A stretch of 64,000 nt of DNA from CAVQAH01 sp963784195. Lineage in GTDB: Bacteria; Acidobacteriota; Vicinamibacteria; Vicinamibacterales; 2-12-FULL-66-21. The notes below the pieces were generated by a model. The model was not told the DNA's origin and searched no databases. It saw only the letters and a program-made list of their open reading frames with translations. The stretch spans positions 13,802 to 77,801 of the forward strand of contig CAWARA010000003.1 of the NCBI GenBank assembly GCA_963784195.1, written 5' to 3'. A program made the position numbers and the translations under genes. Positions 12,671 to 23,880 of this stretch are shown piece by piece; the stretch's first letter is position 1; each line of letters opens with the position of its first letter.

Positions 12671-13544
12671 ATGACGCTCGATCGACGGACGTTCATGGCA
12701 GCGATGGGCTCGGCAGTGCTGGCGATGCGCTCGCCTCGCGCGGCTTCAATCCCTCGCCTCGGCGTGCAGCTCTATACCGTCCGCAGCCTGCTCGAAAAGG
12801 ACTTCGACGGGACCCTCGCCGCCGTGGCGGCTATCGGTTTCACCGAGGTGGAGTTTGCCGGCTACTTCAAGCAGACGCCCCAACAGGTCCGAGACTCGTT
12901 GAAACGCCACAAGCTCACCGCGCCGTCCGCGCACATCTCGTACGAGAATCTCACCGGTGACGCTGTGGGCGCGCGTGATCGACAACGCCCGAACGATTGG
13001 CCACAGGTATCTGGTCAATGCCTGGGTTGAGGAGTCGATCCGCAATCAGCCCGACGCCTGGAAACGAATCGCCGAGACTTACAATCGCGCCGGCGACATC
13101 AGCAAGCGCGCGGGCATCCAGTTCGCCTACCATAACCACCACTTCGAGTTCGCGCCGCGCGCCGACGCCGCCGGCAAGTTGCCGTACGACATCCTCCTCG
13201 AGTCGTGCGATCCCGCGCTGGTGAAAATGGAGATGGACCTGTGCTGGATTACCGCTGCCGGAAAGGATCCGCTGGAGTATTTCCGCCGCTACCCGGGACG
13301 ATTCCCGATGGTGCACGTCAAAGGCTTGCGAAAGATCCCCGAAGGCGGCGCCGCGAGCCCGATCGACCGCGTGCTGCCCGACATCACCGACGTCGGTCAC
13401 GAGGATGTGGTCGACTGGAAGCGCATCTTTGCCGAGGCGCGCACCGCAGGCATTGAGCACTATTTCGTCGAGCACGACCAGCCAAAGCAGCCGCTGGAAA
13501 GCCTTAAAGCCAGCCGCGGTTACCTGACACGACTGCAGTTTTAG
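12671..13544 (+). CDS. sugar phosphate isomerase/epimerase-like TIM barrel (Tat-exported)
   Basis: Xylose-isomerase-like TIM-barrel protein (AP-endonuclease-2 fold), about 290 residues. It begins with a twin-arginine signal: DRRTFMAAMGSAVLAM. Family features are LGVQLYTVRSLLEKDF near the N-terminus, GFTEVEFAGYF, then IQFAYHNHHFEFAP and VKMEMDLCWITAAGKDP (metal and substrate ligands in this fold), MVHVKGL, and a C-terminal HYFVEHDQP. The frame shifts near 12965, between ISYENLTGD and LWARVIDNARTIGHRYLV. Family members act on sugars or cyclitols, and many Tat-exported ones have unknown substrates. The GAAAGGA site and 5-base spacing support the start at 12671. Confidence 0.85.
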
Positions 13545-13555
13545 CGACACGAGAC

Positions 13556-13612
13556 AACTCCCAATCACCAACTCCCAACTCCCAAGGTGCTCTTGGGAGT
13601 GAGGTTGGGGGT
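13556..13612. repeat. heptamer tandem repeat (AACTCCC) with mirrored arm
   Basis: Units of exactly 7 bases: AACTCCC at 13556, AATCACC at 13563, AACTCCC at 13570 and 13577. A near-complementary arm begins at 13593 (TTGGGAG, then TGAGGTTGGGGGTG), so the whole folds as a hairpin. It lies just after the isomerase-like gene. The rest of the gap to 13845 (about 230 bases) shows no gene. The same heptamer recurs at 34540. Confidence 0.8.
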
Positions 13613-13845
13613 GTGGTAGCGAGCCGCTCGTGCGCGGCGCCGACCGGGCGTACCGCCGTTCGTTGCTGCCGCGTGGCAGCACGGTCCTGGCTCCGTCCGC
13701 CGACGCCGATCTGCGCAAACCTGTCAAGTGCGCACACGTCGGGAGCCGAGGCGGGACAGCGCGGGACCTCCGCGAGGAAACCGCTATCAGTACGTCGTGG
13801 AGTCAGGCACCGGGGCCCGAGAGCGCTCTGCCCCGTGCAGGTGGA

Positions 13846-16800
13846 CTAGAACGTGAGGCGCGTCACGACCTGCAACGCACGACCCGGTGCGACTGCACTG
13901 ATCGTTCCGAATCCGTTCCGCTGCGTCAGGTTCCCGCTCGCGTCGTACGGGAGGTTCGTGATTGTCGGATCGGTCAGGCTCCTGAAGTTCACGGTGTTGT
14001 TGACGGCCGTGAACTGCGTGTGGTTCAGCGCGTTGAACATGTCGACGCGGAATTCGAACTGGCTCCGGCCGACGAGCGGCACGCGCTTCGAAATCGACAG
14101 GTTGAGGTTGTTGACCGGCGGGCTCCGGACGAAGAACCGCGCCGACTCGGCGCCATCGCTGCCGGGCTGCGGCGGCGCGAAGCACGACGGGTTGCTCACC
14201 TGACGATACGGATCGCTGCTGTAACCGTCTCCCGGATCGCAGGTGAGAACGATGCGCGCGTTCGGGTTGCCGTCCGTCCCGGTCAGGTTGGCGGCACCGA
14301 TACCGGGAATATTGAAGGCCACGTTATACGGCCGGCCGCTCAGCCATTGGTAGGATCCCGAGAGCTGCCAGTCGTTGATCACGTAGCCGAGCGCCCTGTT
14401 GTCCGTGAAGCTCCGCAGCTGGTAGATCGCGTTGAGCAGGATGTTGTGCGGACGGTCGTAGTTGACCAACCCGTAGTCGAGCCGTCTCGTTTCTTCCTTG
14501 CTCAGGTTCGGCACGCTGTTCGCGTCATCGACATTGCTGATGCCGAGCGCCTTGCTCCAGACCCAGAAGCTGGTGAAACTGAAGCCGTTGTCGAACCGCC
14601 GCGACACCGACGTCTGCAGCGCGTGGTAGTTCCCGTAGCCGCTGTAGTCGTACATGTTGATGTTGCCGTAGCCGGGGTACGGCCGCATGAAATCGTTCGA
14701 CAGCGCGTTCGCCCCCGGCGTCGTGCTTGGGGCGCGCGTCGGATCCTGATTCTGCGGGAGGAACGTCGCGCCGATTGGCGGGGCGTTGATCTGTGACCTC
14801 CGGAGCAGGTCCGTTGAAGTGGAGCCGACATACGCGATGTCGGCAATGATCTCATGCACCAACTTGTGCTGGAGACCGATGTTCCACTGAGTGACGCGCG
14901 GCGGTATGAAATCGAACGCTATCGGAGCCAGCGAGAGGGTGGGGAATGGATCGGCGCCGGCCGAAGTCACTGACTGGAGCGTTCCGAAATCCAGCCGCGA
15001 GTTCAGCACTCCTGGGGCGTTGCCGGCCATGTCGAACACCGTGTTGCCCTGCGGCCGGTCGAAGAAGATCCCCCAGCCGCCGCGAACGATGGTCTGGCCC
15101 TCGCCCGTCAGGTCGTACACCACGCCCACACGCGGGGAAACTCGGAAGGCGCTGCCGTCCTGCAACGAATCGGTAGTGCCCTGGCCGGCCTGGAAGGCGC
15201 CGTTGAACCGTTCCGATCCGGGCGTCAACCGGCCAATGAAGGGCCCCGGCACCGTGTTCGCCGCTGTCGGCACGACGCCTTGGGCGATCAGCCTCGGATC
15301 CATCCCGCGACGGGCATCACCCGAGCACGGAGGCGCACCGATACAGACCGGGAAGTACAGCTTCGCCGCGGCATTCGGGTCGAACTCGTCCGGCAGGAAG
15401 TTGGAGGCCTGCAGGCTCCTGTCCCACTGCGGGGTCAAGTAGTAGAACCGGACACCGTAGTCGAGCGTGAGCCTCTGGCTCGGCTTCCAGTTATCCTGGG
15501 CGTACCACTCGATGTTCTTGTAATTCCATTCGGGTATCGCGTACTTGTTGGCCTGCTGGTAGAAGTTGAACACCCCGGTGGCCGCGTTCGCGTAGCCGAA
15601 GCTGGTATCGAACGGGTTGTTGGTGTTGTCCGTAAAGTCGATCTGGCTGTTGAAGGCCGCAAAGACGCTCTGCGGCTTGTAGCTGTGCTGGAAATAGAAG
15701 CCGAACTTCGACGCGTGCGCGCCCCACACCTTCGTCAGGTTGGCGATGACGTCGTGCGTGATGTTCTCGTTGGTGAACGGCCCGCGATCGGTCTGGTACT
15801 GACCGGCGTTGGCCGTGCGTCCGCCGCGGAAGACAAACCACGGCACGTAGTCCGCCTGGACAGCGTCGGGGAACAGCAGCGGCAGCCCGGACACGCCGGC
15901 GTTCGACCGGAACAGCGGGTCGAGCTGCAGCTCGTAGTTCAGCGAATTCGACGCACGGCCCCAGCTCAACTCGAGCGATGTCGAGTTGTTGATCACGCCG
16001 GTCGCCGAGAGCATGTAGTTCGATCCGGGGTGGATGAACATCGTCGGCGTCGGGAGCTGGTCGCTGCCGTTGCCGGCCCACGTCGTCCCGTAGGCTTGCA
16101 GGATGTCTTCGTTGTTGTGCATGTAGCGGCCGGTGATCCGCCACGTGTCGGTTGCCTGGAAGTCCATGCGCAGCAGGTCTTCACGGCGCTTCGGCTCGTC
16201 GGGAACCTGGTTCACGAAGTTGAGGCCGCTGCCGCCCGAGAAGTTTACGGTCGGGTAGATATTCAGCACCGCGAGGCCGGGCTGGTAGAGTCGGTTTGCC
16301 GGAATCCGGCCGACCACGCCGCCGTCCTGGAAGCAGCCGCGGGTGTCCGCCGCGGTGCACGGCAGGCCCGAGGTGTAGTCGCGGATGTAGGGGCACGGGT
16401 CGCCGCTGCTGTCCACGCTCTGCGAGAAGTCACCGCGTCGCTCGAGGTCGGTCGGCACGCGCGTCTGACGGACACCCGCCGGGTTGCTGCGACGCTGGTA
16501 TTCCTGGTTCCAGAAGAAGAACAGCTTCCTCTTGCTCTCGTTGAAGCCGGGGAAGAAGACGGGCCCGCCGAAGGTGTACCCGGAGTCGTTCCGCGACGTC
16601 TCGGGTTTCGCGACCCCTTCCCGGTTGTTCAGCCAGGTGTTCGCCTCCCAGTCCGAGCGGCGTCCGTACCAGTAGCCCGACCCGTGGAACTGCTGGGTCC
16701 CGCTCTTGGTGACCACCTGCAACTGCCCGCCGACCGCGCGGCCGTACTCGGCCTGATACGAGTTAGTAAGTATCTTGAACTCGGAGATGGCATCGACATT

Positions 16801-17463
16801 CGTCGTTGCCATGTTCCCGCCGTTGTCGCCGGTGTCGATATTGGAGACACCGTCGATCGTCATGTTGTTCGAGTTGGGCCGCTGGCCGTTGACCGTGAAG
16901 TTGCTGACCTGGGTCAACTCCGCACCGCCCGTATTCTGCGTCAGCACGCCGGGGGCCAGGGTCGCCAGGTTGAAGAGCATGCGGCCGTTGCTGCCCATGT
17001 TCTTGAGGGCTTCACTTTCGAGCGTGAACGATCGCTCGCCGGTCGTCGATTGCACCTCGGTCACGCGGCTCGTGACGCTCACTTCTTCAGTCAGATTGCC
17101 GACTTCGAGTGCGAGCACGCCCAGCGCCAGCCTGTCGTTCGCGTTTACGACGACGGTGGTCCGCTCGAGCGATTTGAAGCCTTGAAGCGCGACTTTCAAG
17201 GAGTACGTATCTGGACGAACGATGGGGAAGACGAACCGTCCGCCTTCGTCGGATAACGCCGTGAGGACGTTGCCCTGAGTGTTGCTGGTCAACGTGACGG
17301 TGACGCCCGGGAGCATTGCACCCGATGCATCCTGGACCGTCCCAGTGACCGTTGCGCTGGTGGTCTGCGCTCGAAGGACCGCCGAATTGCCCGCGAGGAC
17401 CAGGGATACAAGGGCAACCGACAACCCTCCCCAGCGCCTTCCGAACTTCTGCCGAAAGGACAT
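13846..17463 (-). CDS. TonB-dependent receptor, full length
   Basis: Intact outer-membrane receptor of 1205 residues. The start ATG at 17463 is preceded by GGAGG and followed by a signal peptide (SVALVSLVLAGNSAVLRAQ). Next comes a carboxypeptidase-regulatory-like domain (ATVTGTVQDASGAMLPGVTV, GRFVFPIVRPDTYSLKVALQ), the plug (NNMTIDGVSNIDTG, VVTKSGTQQFHGSGYW) and a large barrel (YGVRFYYLTPQWDRSL, VVYDLTGEGQTIVRGGWGIF, FEFRVDMFNALNHTQF) ending VVTRLTF. The usual acidobacterial role is TonB-driven uptake of a large substrate. The two FG-GAP/ASPIC genes upstream on the same strand are probable partners on the cell surface. It has its own ~140-base leader, so it may be transcribed separately. Confidence 0.95.
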   Translation of the reverse strand: MSFRQKFGRRWGGLSVALVSLVLAGNSAVLRAQTTSATVTGTVQDASGAMLPGVTVTLTSNTQGNVLTALSDEGGRFVFPIVRPDTYSLKVALQGFKSLERTTVVVNANDRLALGVLALEVGNLTEEVSVTSRVTEVQSTTGERSFTLESEALKNMGSNGRMLFNLATLAPGVLTQNTGGAELTQVSNFTVNGQRPNSNNMTIDGVSNIDTGDNGGNMATTNVDAISEFKILTNSYQAEYGRAVGGQLQVVTKSGTQQFHGSGYWYGRRSDWEANTWLNNREGVAKPETSRNDSGYTFGGPVFFPGFNESKRKLFFFWNQEYQRRSNPAGVRQTRVPTDLERRGDFSQSVDSSGDPCPYIRDYTSGLPCTAADTRGCFQDGGVVGRIPANRLYQPGLAVLNIYPTVNFSGGSGLNFVNQVPDEPKRREDLLRMDFQATDTWRITGRYMHNNEDILQAYGTTWAGNGSDQLPTPTMFIHPGSNYMLSATGVINNSTSLELSWGRASNSLNYELQLDPLFRSNAGVSGLPLLFPDAVQADYVPWFVFRGGRTANAGQYQTDRGPFTNENITHDVIANLTKVWGAHASKFGFYFQHSYKPQSVFAAFNSQIDFTDNTNNPFDTSFGYANAATGVFNFYQQANKYAIPEWNYKNIEWYAQDNWKPSQRLTLDYGVRFYYLTPQWDRSLQASNFLPDEFDPNAAAKLYFPVCIGAPPCSGDARRGMDPRLIAQGVVPTAANTVPGPFIGRLTPGSERFNGAFQAGQGTTDSLQDGSAFRVSPRVGVVYDLTGEGQTIVRGGWGIFFDRPQGNTVFDMAGNAPGVLNSRLDFGTLQSVTSAGADPFPTLSLAPIAFDFIPPRVTQWNIGLQHKLVHEIIADIAYVGSTSTDLLRRSQINAPPIGATFLPQNQDPTRAPSTTPGANALSNDFMRPYPGYGNINMYDYSGYGNYHALQTSVSRRFDNGFSFTSFWVWSKALGISNVDDANSVPNLSKEETRRLDYGLVNYDRPHNILLNAIYQLRSFTDNRALGYVINDWQLSGSYQWLSGRPYNVAFNIPGIGAANLTGTDGNPNARIVLTCDPGDGYSSDPYRQVSNPSCFAPPQPGSDGAESARFFVRSPPVNNLNLSISKRVPLVGRSQFEFRVDMFNALNHTQFTAVNNTVNFRSLTDPTITNLPYDASGNLTQRNGFGTISAVAPGRALQVVTRLTF

Positions 17464-17609
17464 GGCCCGCCTCCTCCATACACATCCATTGAGAGTCGCG
17501 ACCCGATTTACGTAATTTGTTCGGGCCTCGAACAAAGAATACCTGGGCTAGAGAAGTAGTCGAATCTGGCCAGAAAGTCAAGAAAAAACCAGCTTAATAA
17601 ACCAGTTTA
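17464..17609 (-). promoter_or_regulatory. leader of TonB gene with LacI-like operator half-palindromes
   Basis: Read on the minus strand, TAAACTGGTTTA (17609-17598) is palindromic except for its centre and resembles LacI-family operators. A degenerate copy AAGCTGGTTT lies at 17595-17586. A TTGACT hexamer (17581-17576) is a fair -35 box; the matching -10 (TACTTC, 17558-17553) is poor. The operator-like site overlaps the stop codon of the upstream gene at 17607. Operator identity is inference from shape only. Confidence 0.4.
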
Positions 17610-20600
17610 ACCCTTGAATTGCCGCAGCAGATCCAGGGCCGCCGGATGTTGTGGACTCCTCTGGAGGAGCCGCTCGAGCGTACCCACGGCCTCTTTGGTA
17701 CGCCCTCCGGCGAAATAGACCTTCGCCAGCGTGATGTAGCCCGCCTCGTACTCCGGCGTCCGTTTCAGCAGCCCCTCGAGGAGTTCGACTGCCGCATCGG
17801 TCTGACCTTTCCGGACAAGGACCAGCGCCAGGTTGTTGCTCGCCTCCCCGTAGTCGGCGCGGCGGCTCACCGCATCCCGGAAGTACTTCTCGGCCTGGTC
17901 CATGTCCCCCGCACGCCCGAACAGCAGTCCGAGGTTGTTCAGCGCTTCCGGGAAATCTGGCTGCAGCGCGAGCGCCTTCTCGTACAGAGCGCGCGCTTCC
18001 ACGTTATGGCCGGTGAGCAGCAGCGCATAGCCAAGGTTGTTGAGCGCGTCCGGATAGTCGGGCATGGACGCCAGCGCCGCGCGGAACCGGCCGATCGCCG
18101 CGTCGAGATCCCCCTCCTGCGCGAGGAGCGCGCCGAGATCGTTGTTGGCTTCTGCCAGGTCAGGCTGCAGGGTGAGCGCCCGCTCGAACGCCGACCGGGC
18201 GCGGGCCTTCTCGCCGGTTCGGGTCAGCAGCGTGCCGAGGCGGTAGAGCGTGGACGCGCCAGGGTTCGCCTGCGCGGCGCGCTCGAACGCGACGACTGCG
18301 GCGGCGTCGAGACCCTGGTCGAGCAGCTCGCGCCCGTACGGCAGGTAGTTGCGGAGCGGCAGGCCCTGGTGGAACGTGCCCGGAAACGGCAAGGCTCGCG
18401 CCAGCCGTTCGACGGGCGTCGCGTCGATCGCGCTCGCGTCTTTCACGATCTGCGCGACGTCCACTCCGTCCCGATAGGCCCGCACCACGTTACCGCCCGC
18501 GTCGAGCAACAGGCATGTCGGCAGACGCAGGTCCTGCCGGTTCATGAACAGATGCCGGTTGAGGATCGCGTAGCTCAGGCCGACCTCACGAGTTGCGACA
18601 GCCACGGGGAACCCGGCCGACGGAAGCGCGCGCAGCGCCCCCGGATCCTGTGGCGGCTCGAGGGCAATGGCGATCGACCCCACGCCGGCCTGCGCCAGCG
18701 TCTGGGCGCCTCGACCGAGGGCGTCGAGCGACGCGCGCGCGGCGGGGACCTCGAAAGACCACAGCAGGACGACCGCCGGCTTTCCTTTCAGAGCCGCGAG
18801 CGAGCGTGTCGTGCCGGAGACGTCCTGGAGAGAGAAGTCCGGCGCCGGAAACGGCTCGTACAGCCAGGTGTCAGTGTGGGCCGAACCCGGCGGAGACGGG
18901 ACGGACGCCGTCGTTCCCGCCGATTGCGGCGCGAAGGGCTCTGTCTTGACGTCCCCGCCTTCGACGACGATGACGCGAGCGTTCAGCGGCACGTCGGTCA
19001 AGGCCTGGGTCTGTCCCGATGGCCAGACGACCGTCAGTTTCACGACGCGCTCGCTCGGCCCGAGGCCGATCACCTGTTCCTTCGAGTGCTGCGAGAGGAA
19101 TCCGGAGCCGGCTTGCACGATCTTCGTGCGGCGCAAGCGATCCGTTTCGACGATCACACGCGCGCCGATGGCGTCGCGGTTGCTCTTCGTGCCGGTGAGC
19201 CGCACCGCGACCGACCGGGCACCGCCCTGACGATTTCCCGCTGCAGGCGGAACACTCCCGAAATCGTTCCGGAAGATGCGCAGCTGCGGCGCCTGCCGCG
19301 CCGCCATCACCACGAGGTCCTGATCGCCGTCGCGATCGAGGTCGATCAGCGCGAACGAACGTCCATCCTGATCCAGGTCGAGGCCGAGCGCGCCCGAGAT
19401 CTCGTCGAAGCCGCCGTGCCCGTCATTGCGCAGGAACACGTTGCGCTGCCGGCTGGCGATCGACCCGTGAATCAGAAGCTGGTTGATCGCGCGCCACGCA
19501 TCGTCGTACGGCGTGCCCGGCATGCGCGTCCGCGGCGAGTGCGCCACGACCTGTCGCCAGAAAAATCCCTCGAGGTCCCCGCCCGGCGCCTCGTCCCGGC
19601 GGGTGAGCATGCCGTTGACGACGTAGAGGTCCTCCCAGCCGTCGTTGTCGAAGTCGAGCGCGTCCGAGGACCAGGCCCAACGACCCATCTCGGCGTGCGC
19701 TGCGATCGTCCGGTCTTCGAATCGACCGGCGCCGAGATTGCGGAACAGGGAGTTGCCGCGAACGTGCCGGCGGTAAAGCGCGCGGACCTCCGGCGTCTCG
19801 TCTGCCATGAACGAGGGGGCCGCGGTCACGCGGAGCCCAGCCGCGCTCCACATGTTGCCGGTGTAGATGTCGAGGCGGCCGTCGTTGTCGTAGTCGAAGA
19901 ACGTGGCGCTCATCCCCGCGCCGTGATCGAGCACGCCCGCCGCCGCGGCGGCGTCCTCGAACGTCACCGTGCCGTTGCGGCGCCCGAGGTTTCGGTAGAG
20001 ATTCTTGGTGCCGAAGTCGTTCGCGACCAGCAAGTCCGGCCAGCCGTCCTCGTCGTAGTCCGCCCACGCCGCCGCGAAATGGTACTGGTCGTTGCCGACG
20101 CCGAGACCGCTTTCTTCGGTCGCGTCCACGAAGCGGCCGTGGCCGTCGTTCCTGAAGAGCACGGCGGGCGGGCCGTTGCGCGCGTCGTAGTACGGCGCCG
20201 GCGTGCCGGCCTTGTCCTCGCCGGCTCCGAAGAAGTACGAGTAGACGCACAGGTACAGATCGAGAAAGCCGTCACGGTCGTAGTCCGCCATCGAGATCGA
20301 CGTCAGCACGCCCTGCATCGGCCGCGCGAACCGGAAGGCATCGGGGACTGGCATGAAGCGCCCCTTGCCGTCGTTGACGAACAGCAGCGGCTGGGTCGCG
20401 GTCGCGAGGATGAGATCCTGATCGCCGTCGTTGTCCACGTCGGCGAAGAGCGATTGTGCGGTGTCGTCAAGGACGCCCACTCCCGCCTTCTCGGTGATGT
20501 CTTCGAACGTCGAGTCGCCGCGATTGCGGTACAGGCGATTCGGCAGTCCCGCCGGCTGCGCGACGTACAGGTCCTCGAGTCCGTCGCCGTCTGCGTCGCC

Positions 20601-21454
20601 GACCGAGACGCCGTGATGACCGTTCGAGTCGCGCGTCAGCACCGAGTCGAACGACGCCATCCAGGAATCCAGATCGACGTTGAGCTGGCGAAAAGACTCG
20701 TTGCGCGCGAGCGCCGCCGCGGTGATCTCGGTGAAGATCGGGGCTTGCGCGCGGCTGACCAGGTGCTCGGCAGCCGTCCATCGTACGACCTGCCAGCCTG
20801 ACGGCTGTTTGCGCCAGCCCATCTCCCACACGCCCACGTGTTCGATCCGGTACGACTTCGTACCGGCGCCGACGATGTCGTAGCGGACAGTGGTGCGCAA
20901 CTCGGTGCTCGGCTTGCCCGCCGTAGCCCCTTGGGCGAAGGCTTGGGCTCGGGCTCGATCGCGGTGATGAGGAACTCCGCGACGGTGATCTCGCGAAGAT
21001 CGCGAGTCAGTCGCTGCACTTCCGCGGCGAAGGCGCGGGCGTCGAGCATGGGCTCGCGCGGTAGATCCCGCGTTCTCTGCACATCGAGGGGCCCCGGGCT
21101 TGGGGACGGTTCGTCGGCGGGCGACAGTCGTGCGCCGCGGAAGCCGGGACCGAGTAATGAGCCGATCAGCGAGGCCGTTGGCGCGGGGCCAGATCGCAAA
21201 GCGCCCGACAGTTCGCCCAGGCGCGTGTCGATCTCCTGAGCCGCCCGCTCCAGGGGGAATCCATCGTCTCCCGGTTCGAGATGCCTCAGGAACGGCTGGC
21301 TCGCGTCCGGAACCGCCAGCTTCGGCCGGTAGACGGCGCCTTCCTGTGATGCCGTCGATCGCGCCTGTTGCCCTGGCGCCGGCGTGGAGAGCGGCTCGAG
21401 GCCCGGCTCGGAGATCAGCGCCGCAAGCAGGCCGACGATCAGGAACGTTCTCAT
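17607..21454 (-). CDS. FG-GAP/ASPIC protein with redoxin-like domain and TPRs, one frame break
   Basis: About 1280 residues. The signal peptide begins MRTFLIVGLLAALI at 21454. A ~170-residue N-terminal part follows (FLRHLEPGDDGFPLERAAQE), then the frame shifts near 20925 (PSPKGLRR to ELRTTVRYDIVGAG). Next come FG-GAP/VCBS repeats with Ca-binding DxDxDG loops (GDADGDGLEDLYVAQ, DVDNDGDQDLILA, FDFDNDGWEDLYVV-type), an ASPIC/UnbV domain (VRLTGTKSNRDAIGARV, LTVVWPSGQTQALTDV), a peroxiredoxin-like domain (FPAPDFSLQDVSGTTRSL, KPAVVLLWSF) that lacks the usual catalytic Cys pair, and about eight TPRs (ALTLQPDLAEANNDLGALL). Probably exported beta-propeller plus TPR scaffold acting with the neighbouring receptor. 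A clean UAA ends it at 17607. Confidence 0.85.
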
Positions 21455-21514
21455 CGCGCCGGACCAGCCTTCGCGACGGCCGCCGATTCGGTGAGCGTCA
21501 GGATGTGCAGGCGG

Positions 21515-23720
21515 TCAGCCGGGTAATTGCTTCCACTCCCAGCGGCGGCCGCCTGGCAGCCGAATCTCCACATCCACTGGCCCCGCGTAATCTCCGAGTC
21601 CGAAGTACGCCCGCAGATCGCTCTGCGAGAGGAAGCTGCCACCCGAACGAATCTCACGTATCTGCCTGCTGCCGCCGCCGCTGACCGTGACCCTCGCGCC
21701 GATCGCGAAGCGGTTCCCGGCGGGTGACACGGCGCTCACCGCGACCCAATGATGCTTCGTCGCCAGCCTGTTCTCGAGCAGCGTCGGAACATCGTCGGTA
21801 TTGCTGACCACGAGGTCGAGGTCGCCATCGTTGTCGAGGTCGCCTACAGCCAGGCCGCGGCCGACGCGCGCGATCTGAAGGCCCGCGCCGGCGCGTTCCG
21901 AAACATCGCGGAACCGCGAGCCGGTGTTCAGCAGCAGCTGATTCTTCTGGCGGTAGGTCTCGCCGAGCTGCGGAAACGAGTCGATGTCGGAAAAAATGTG
22001 TCCGTTGGCGAAGAACAGATCCAGCTTCCCGTCGAGGTCAGCGTCGAGGAAGGCCGCACCCCATCCCATCCGGATGAACGTGGGCCCGGCGATACCGGCC
22101 GTCGGGCTCACGTCCTCGAACTGCCGGCCGTCGAGATTGTGAAAGAGCGTATAGCGATCGTGCGCGAAGGTCGTGAGGACGAGATCGATCCGCCCGTCGC
22201 CGTCGTAGTCGCCGGCGTCGGCTCCCATTCCCGCCTGCGCGCGGGCGTCTCCGTTCACCGCGACGCCTGCGGCGAGGCCCACACTTTCGAAGCGGCCGTT
22301 CCCCAGGTTGCGGTAGAGGAAGTTCGGGTTCGAGTCGTTGGCCACGAACAGATCGACGAAGCCGTCGTTGTCGTAGTCGGTCGCCACGACGCCGAAACCG
22401 TACGCGCGCGAGCTATCCGCCAGACCGTGGGTGTCGGCGGCCTCCACGAACCTGCCGTTACCGATGTTCTCGAAGAACAGGTCGGACTCGCCGGGAAGAC
22501 CGGCGGGGCCGACCATGATGTGCGGCCCGTTGCGCCAGGTGAGCGTCCGCTGCGCGCGGATGACCGAGTCCCAGCTCGTGTCCACGTAGCGCGCGACGTA
22601 GAGGTCCAGATCGCCGTCGGCGTCGGCGTCGAAGAACGTGCAGCCGGTGCTCCAGCCGCCGGCGGCGACTCCCGCGCGCACCGCGACGTCTTCGAACGTG
22701 GCGTCGCTGCGGTTTTGGAACAGCGCGTTGGCACCCCAGTTCGTGACGTAGAGATCGAGGCGGCCGTCGCCGTCGAAATCTCCGGTGCAGGCGCCGCTTC
22801 CCCACGCAGCGAGGTCCACGCCTGCCCGTTTCGACACGTCCTCGAACTTCCAACCACCGAGGTTGCGGTAGAGCGTGTTGCGATGCGCGATACGCTCGCG
22901 TCCCGGCGTGAGCTCGGCGCCCGTGACCAGGTAGATGTCGAGGAGACCGTCGCCGTCGTAGTCGAACAGCGCGACGCCGCCACAGGCCGATTCGAGAATG
23001 TGGTCCTTGGTCGGCCCCCCGCAGTAGACCTTGCCGGTCAGTTGTGCCCCTTGTTCGAACGTCACCGGCACAGGCGCACCGTCGTCAGGCGAGGCACATT
23101 CGGCGGCGCCGGCCCCATCGCCGACGCATGCCCGCCGTACGCGCGCTCCTTGGGCTTCGTCTGACTGTAGCTCCCCTGAAACGAGAGGCCCAGCGCGACA
23201 TCCGCTTCGAGATTTGCTTTCACTTTCTCGAGAAGCGCCAGAACCGGCGCCGTTGCCTGCCCGACGCTCTGGAGGTCGCCGGAGGCCAGCGTCGCGAGCT
23301 CGGACGCGGCGCGCTTGAGCTCCTCGCGCAGGGCGGGATCGAGGTTGGCTTCGCCCAGTGCTCTACGCTGCGGCTGGCATCGAGCAGGGCCTTCTTGATC
23401 TGATCAGCCGTCGCCCCGTCGCGCCGTGCCTGCTGCAGCTGTGCCTCAGCTGCGCGCTGCAGATCGAGGAGGCGGCTACGTTCCTGCGCGTCGGCGGGAG
23501 CAGCGACCGGTTTCTGCTGCGTCGCGTCACCGCGGAACCCATCCCACCGATCGGAACAGTGCGCAAAATCCGCAATAGGTGGCTGGCACCTAGCCCGGAA
23601 AGGTGCCAGCCACCTTTCCAGAGCGGGGCTTCGAGGTTGCAGATCCTGCAACGTTGGCTGCCATGCGCCGAGCGCACCAACTGACGCGAAAAGGATGAGC
23701 ACGACAGCACGTGGTGTCAT
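21515..23720 (-). CDS. FG-GAP/ASPIC (CRTAC1-like) repeat protein, two frame breaks
   Basis: Exported beta-propeller protein. The start chosen is ATG at 23720, followed by a signal peptide (TPRAVVLILFASVGALGA). The frame shifts near 23355 (SRSVEHW to EANLDPALREELKRAASE) and near 23140 (KERAYGGH to CVGDGAGAAECASPDDG), then stays open. From ~23060 it carries FG-GAP/VCBS repeats (FDYDGDGLLDIYLVTGAE, GDFDGDGRLDLYVTN, DADADGDLDLYVARY, DLDNDGDLDLVVSN) with DxDxDG calcium loops. It ends in an ASPIC/UnbV-type domain (NRFAIGARVTVSGGG, YAGPVDVEIRLPGGRRWEW). It lies 60 bases upstream of the next FG-GAP gene on the same strand; the two are probably cotranscribed and related by duplication. Confidence 0.85.
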
Positions 23721-23766
23721 TGGGTTCAGGCGGCCATTGTGAACCACAACTGGCGCTGGAGCGATT

Positions 23767-23864
23767 GGAAATGGGCCATCGGAAATCGGAAATCGGAAAT
23801 CGAATGATGCCGATTGCCAAGGCTATCGCGGTTTCCGATTTCCGATGGCCGATCTCCGATTTCC
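23767..23864. repeat. heptamer repeat (GGAAATC) forming a mirrored hairpin
   Basis: Left arm of five 7-base units: GGAAATG 23767, GGCCATC 23774, GGAAATC 23781, 23788 and 23795. The right arm has the complementary heptamers GATTTCC 23837, GATGGCC 23844, GATCTCC 23851 and GATTTCC 23858. The odd unit GGCCATC on the left is mirrored by GATGGCC on the right. The loop is 35 bases. It sits between the DUF1593 gene's 3' end and the start of the FG-GAP gene, so the promoter of the latter must lie in or beside it. Confidence 0.85.
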
Positions 23865-23880
23865 GATGTCTGATCGCGCG

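Noticed and set aside
15280..17256. Plus-strand open frame of about 658 codons
   Set aside because: Antisense to the intact TonB receptor; no recognisable motifs.
17619..20801. Long plus-strand open frame of about 1060 codons
   Set aside because: It lies antisense to the FG-GAP/ASPIC gene, has a biased composition (Arg/Val/Glu-rich) and no domain text; the minus strand has clear FG-GAP, ASPIC and TPR motifs. A GC-rich shadow frame.
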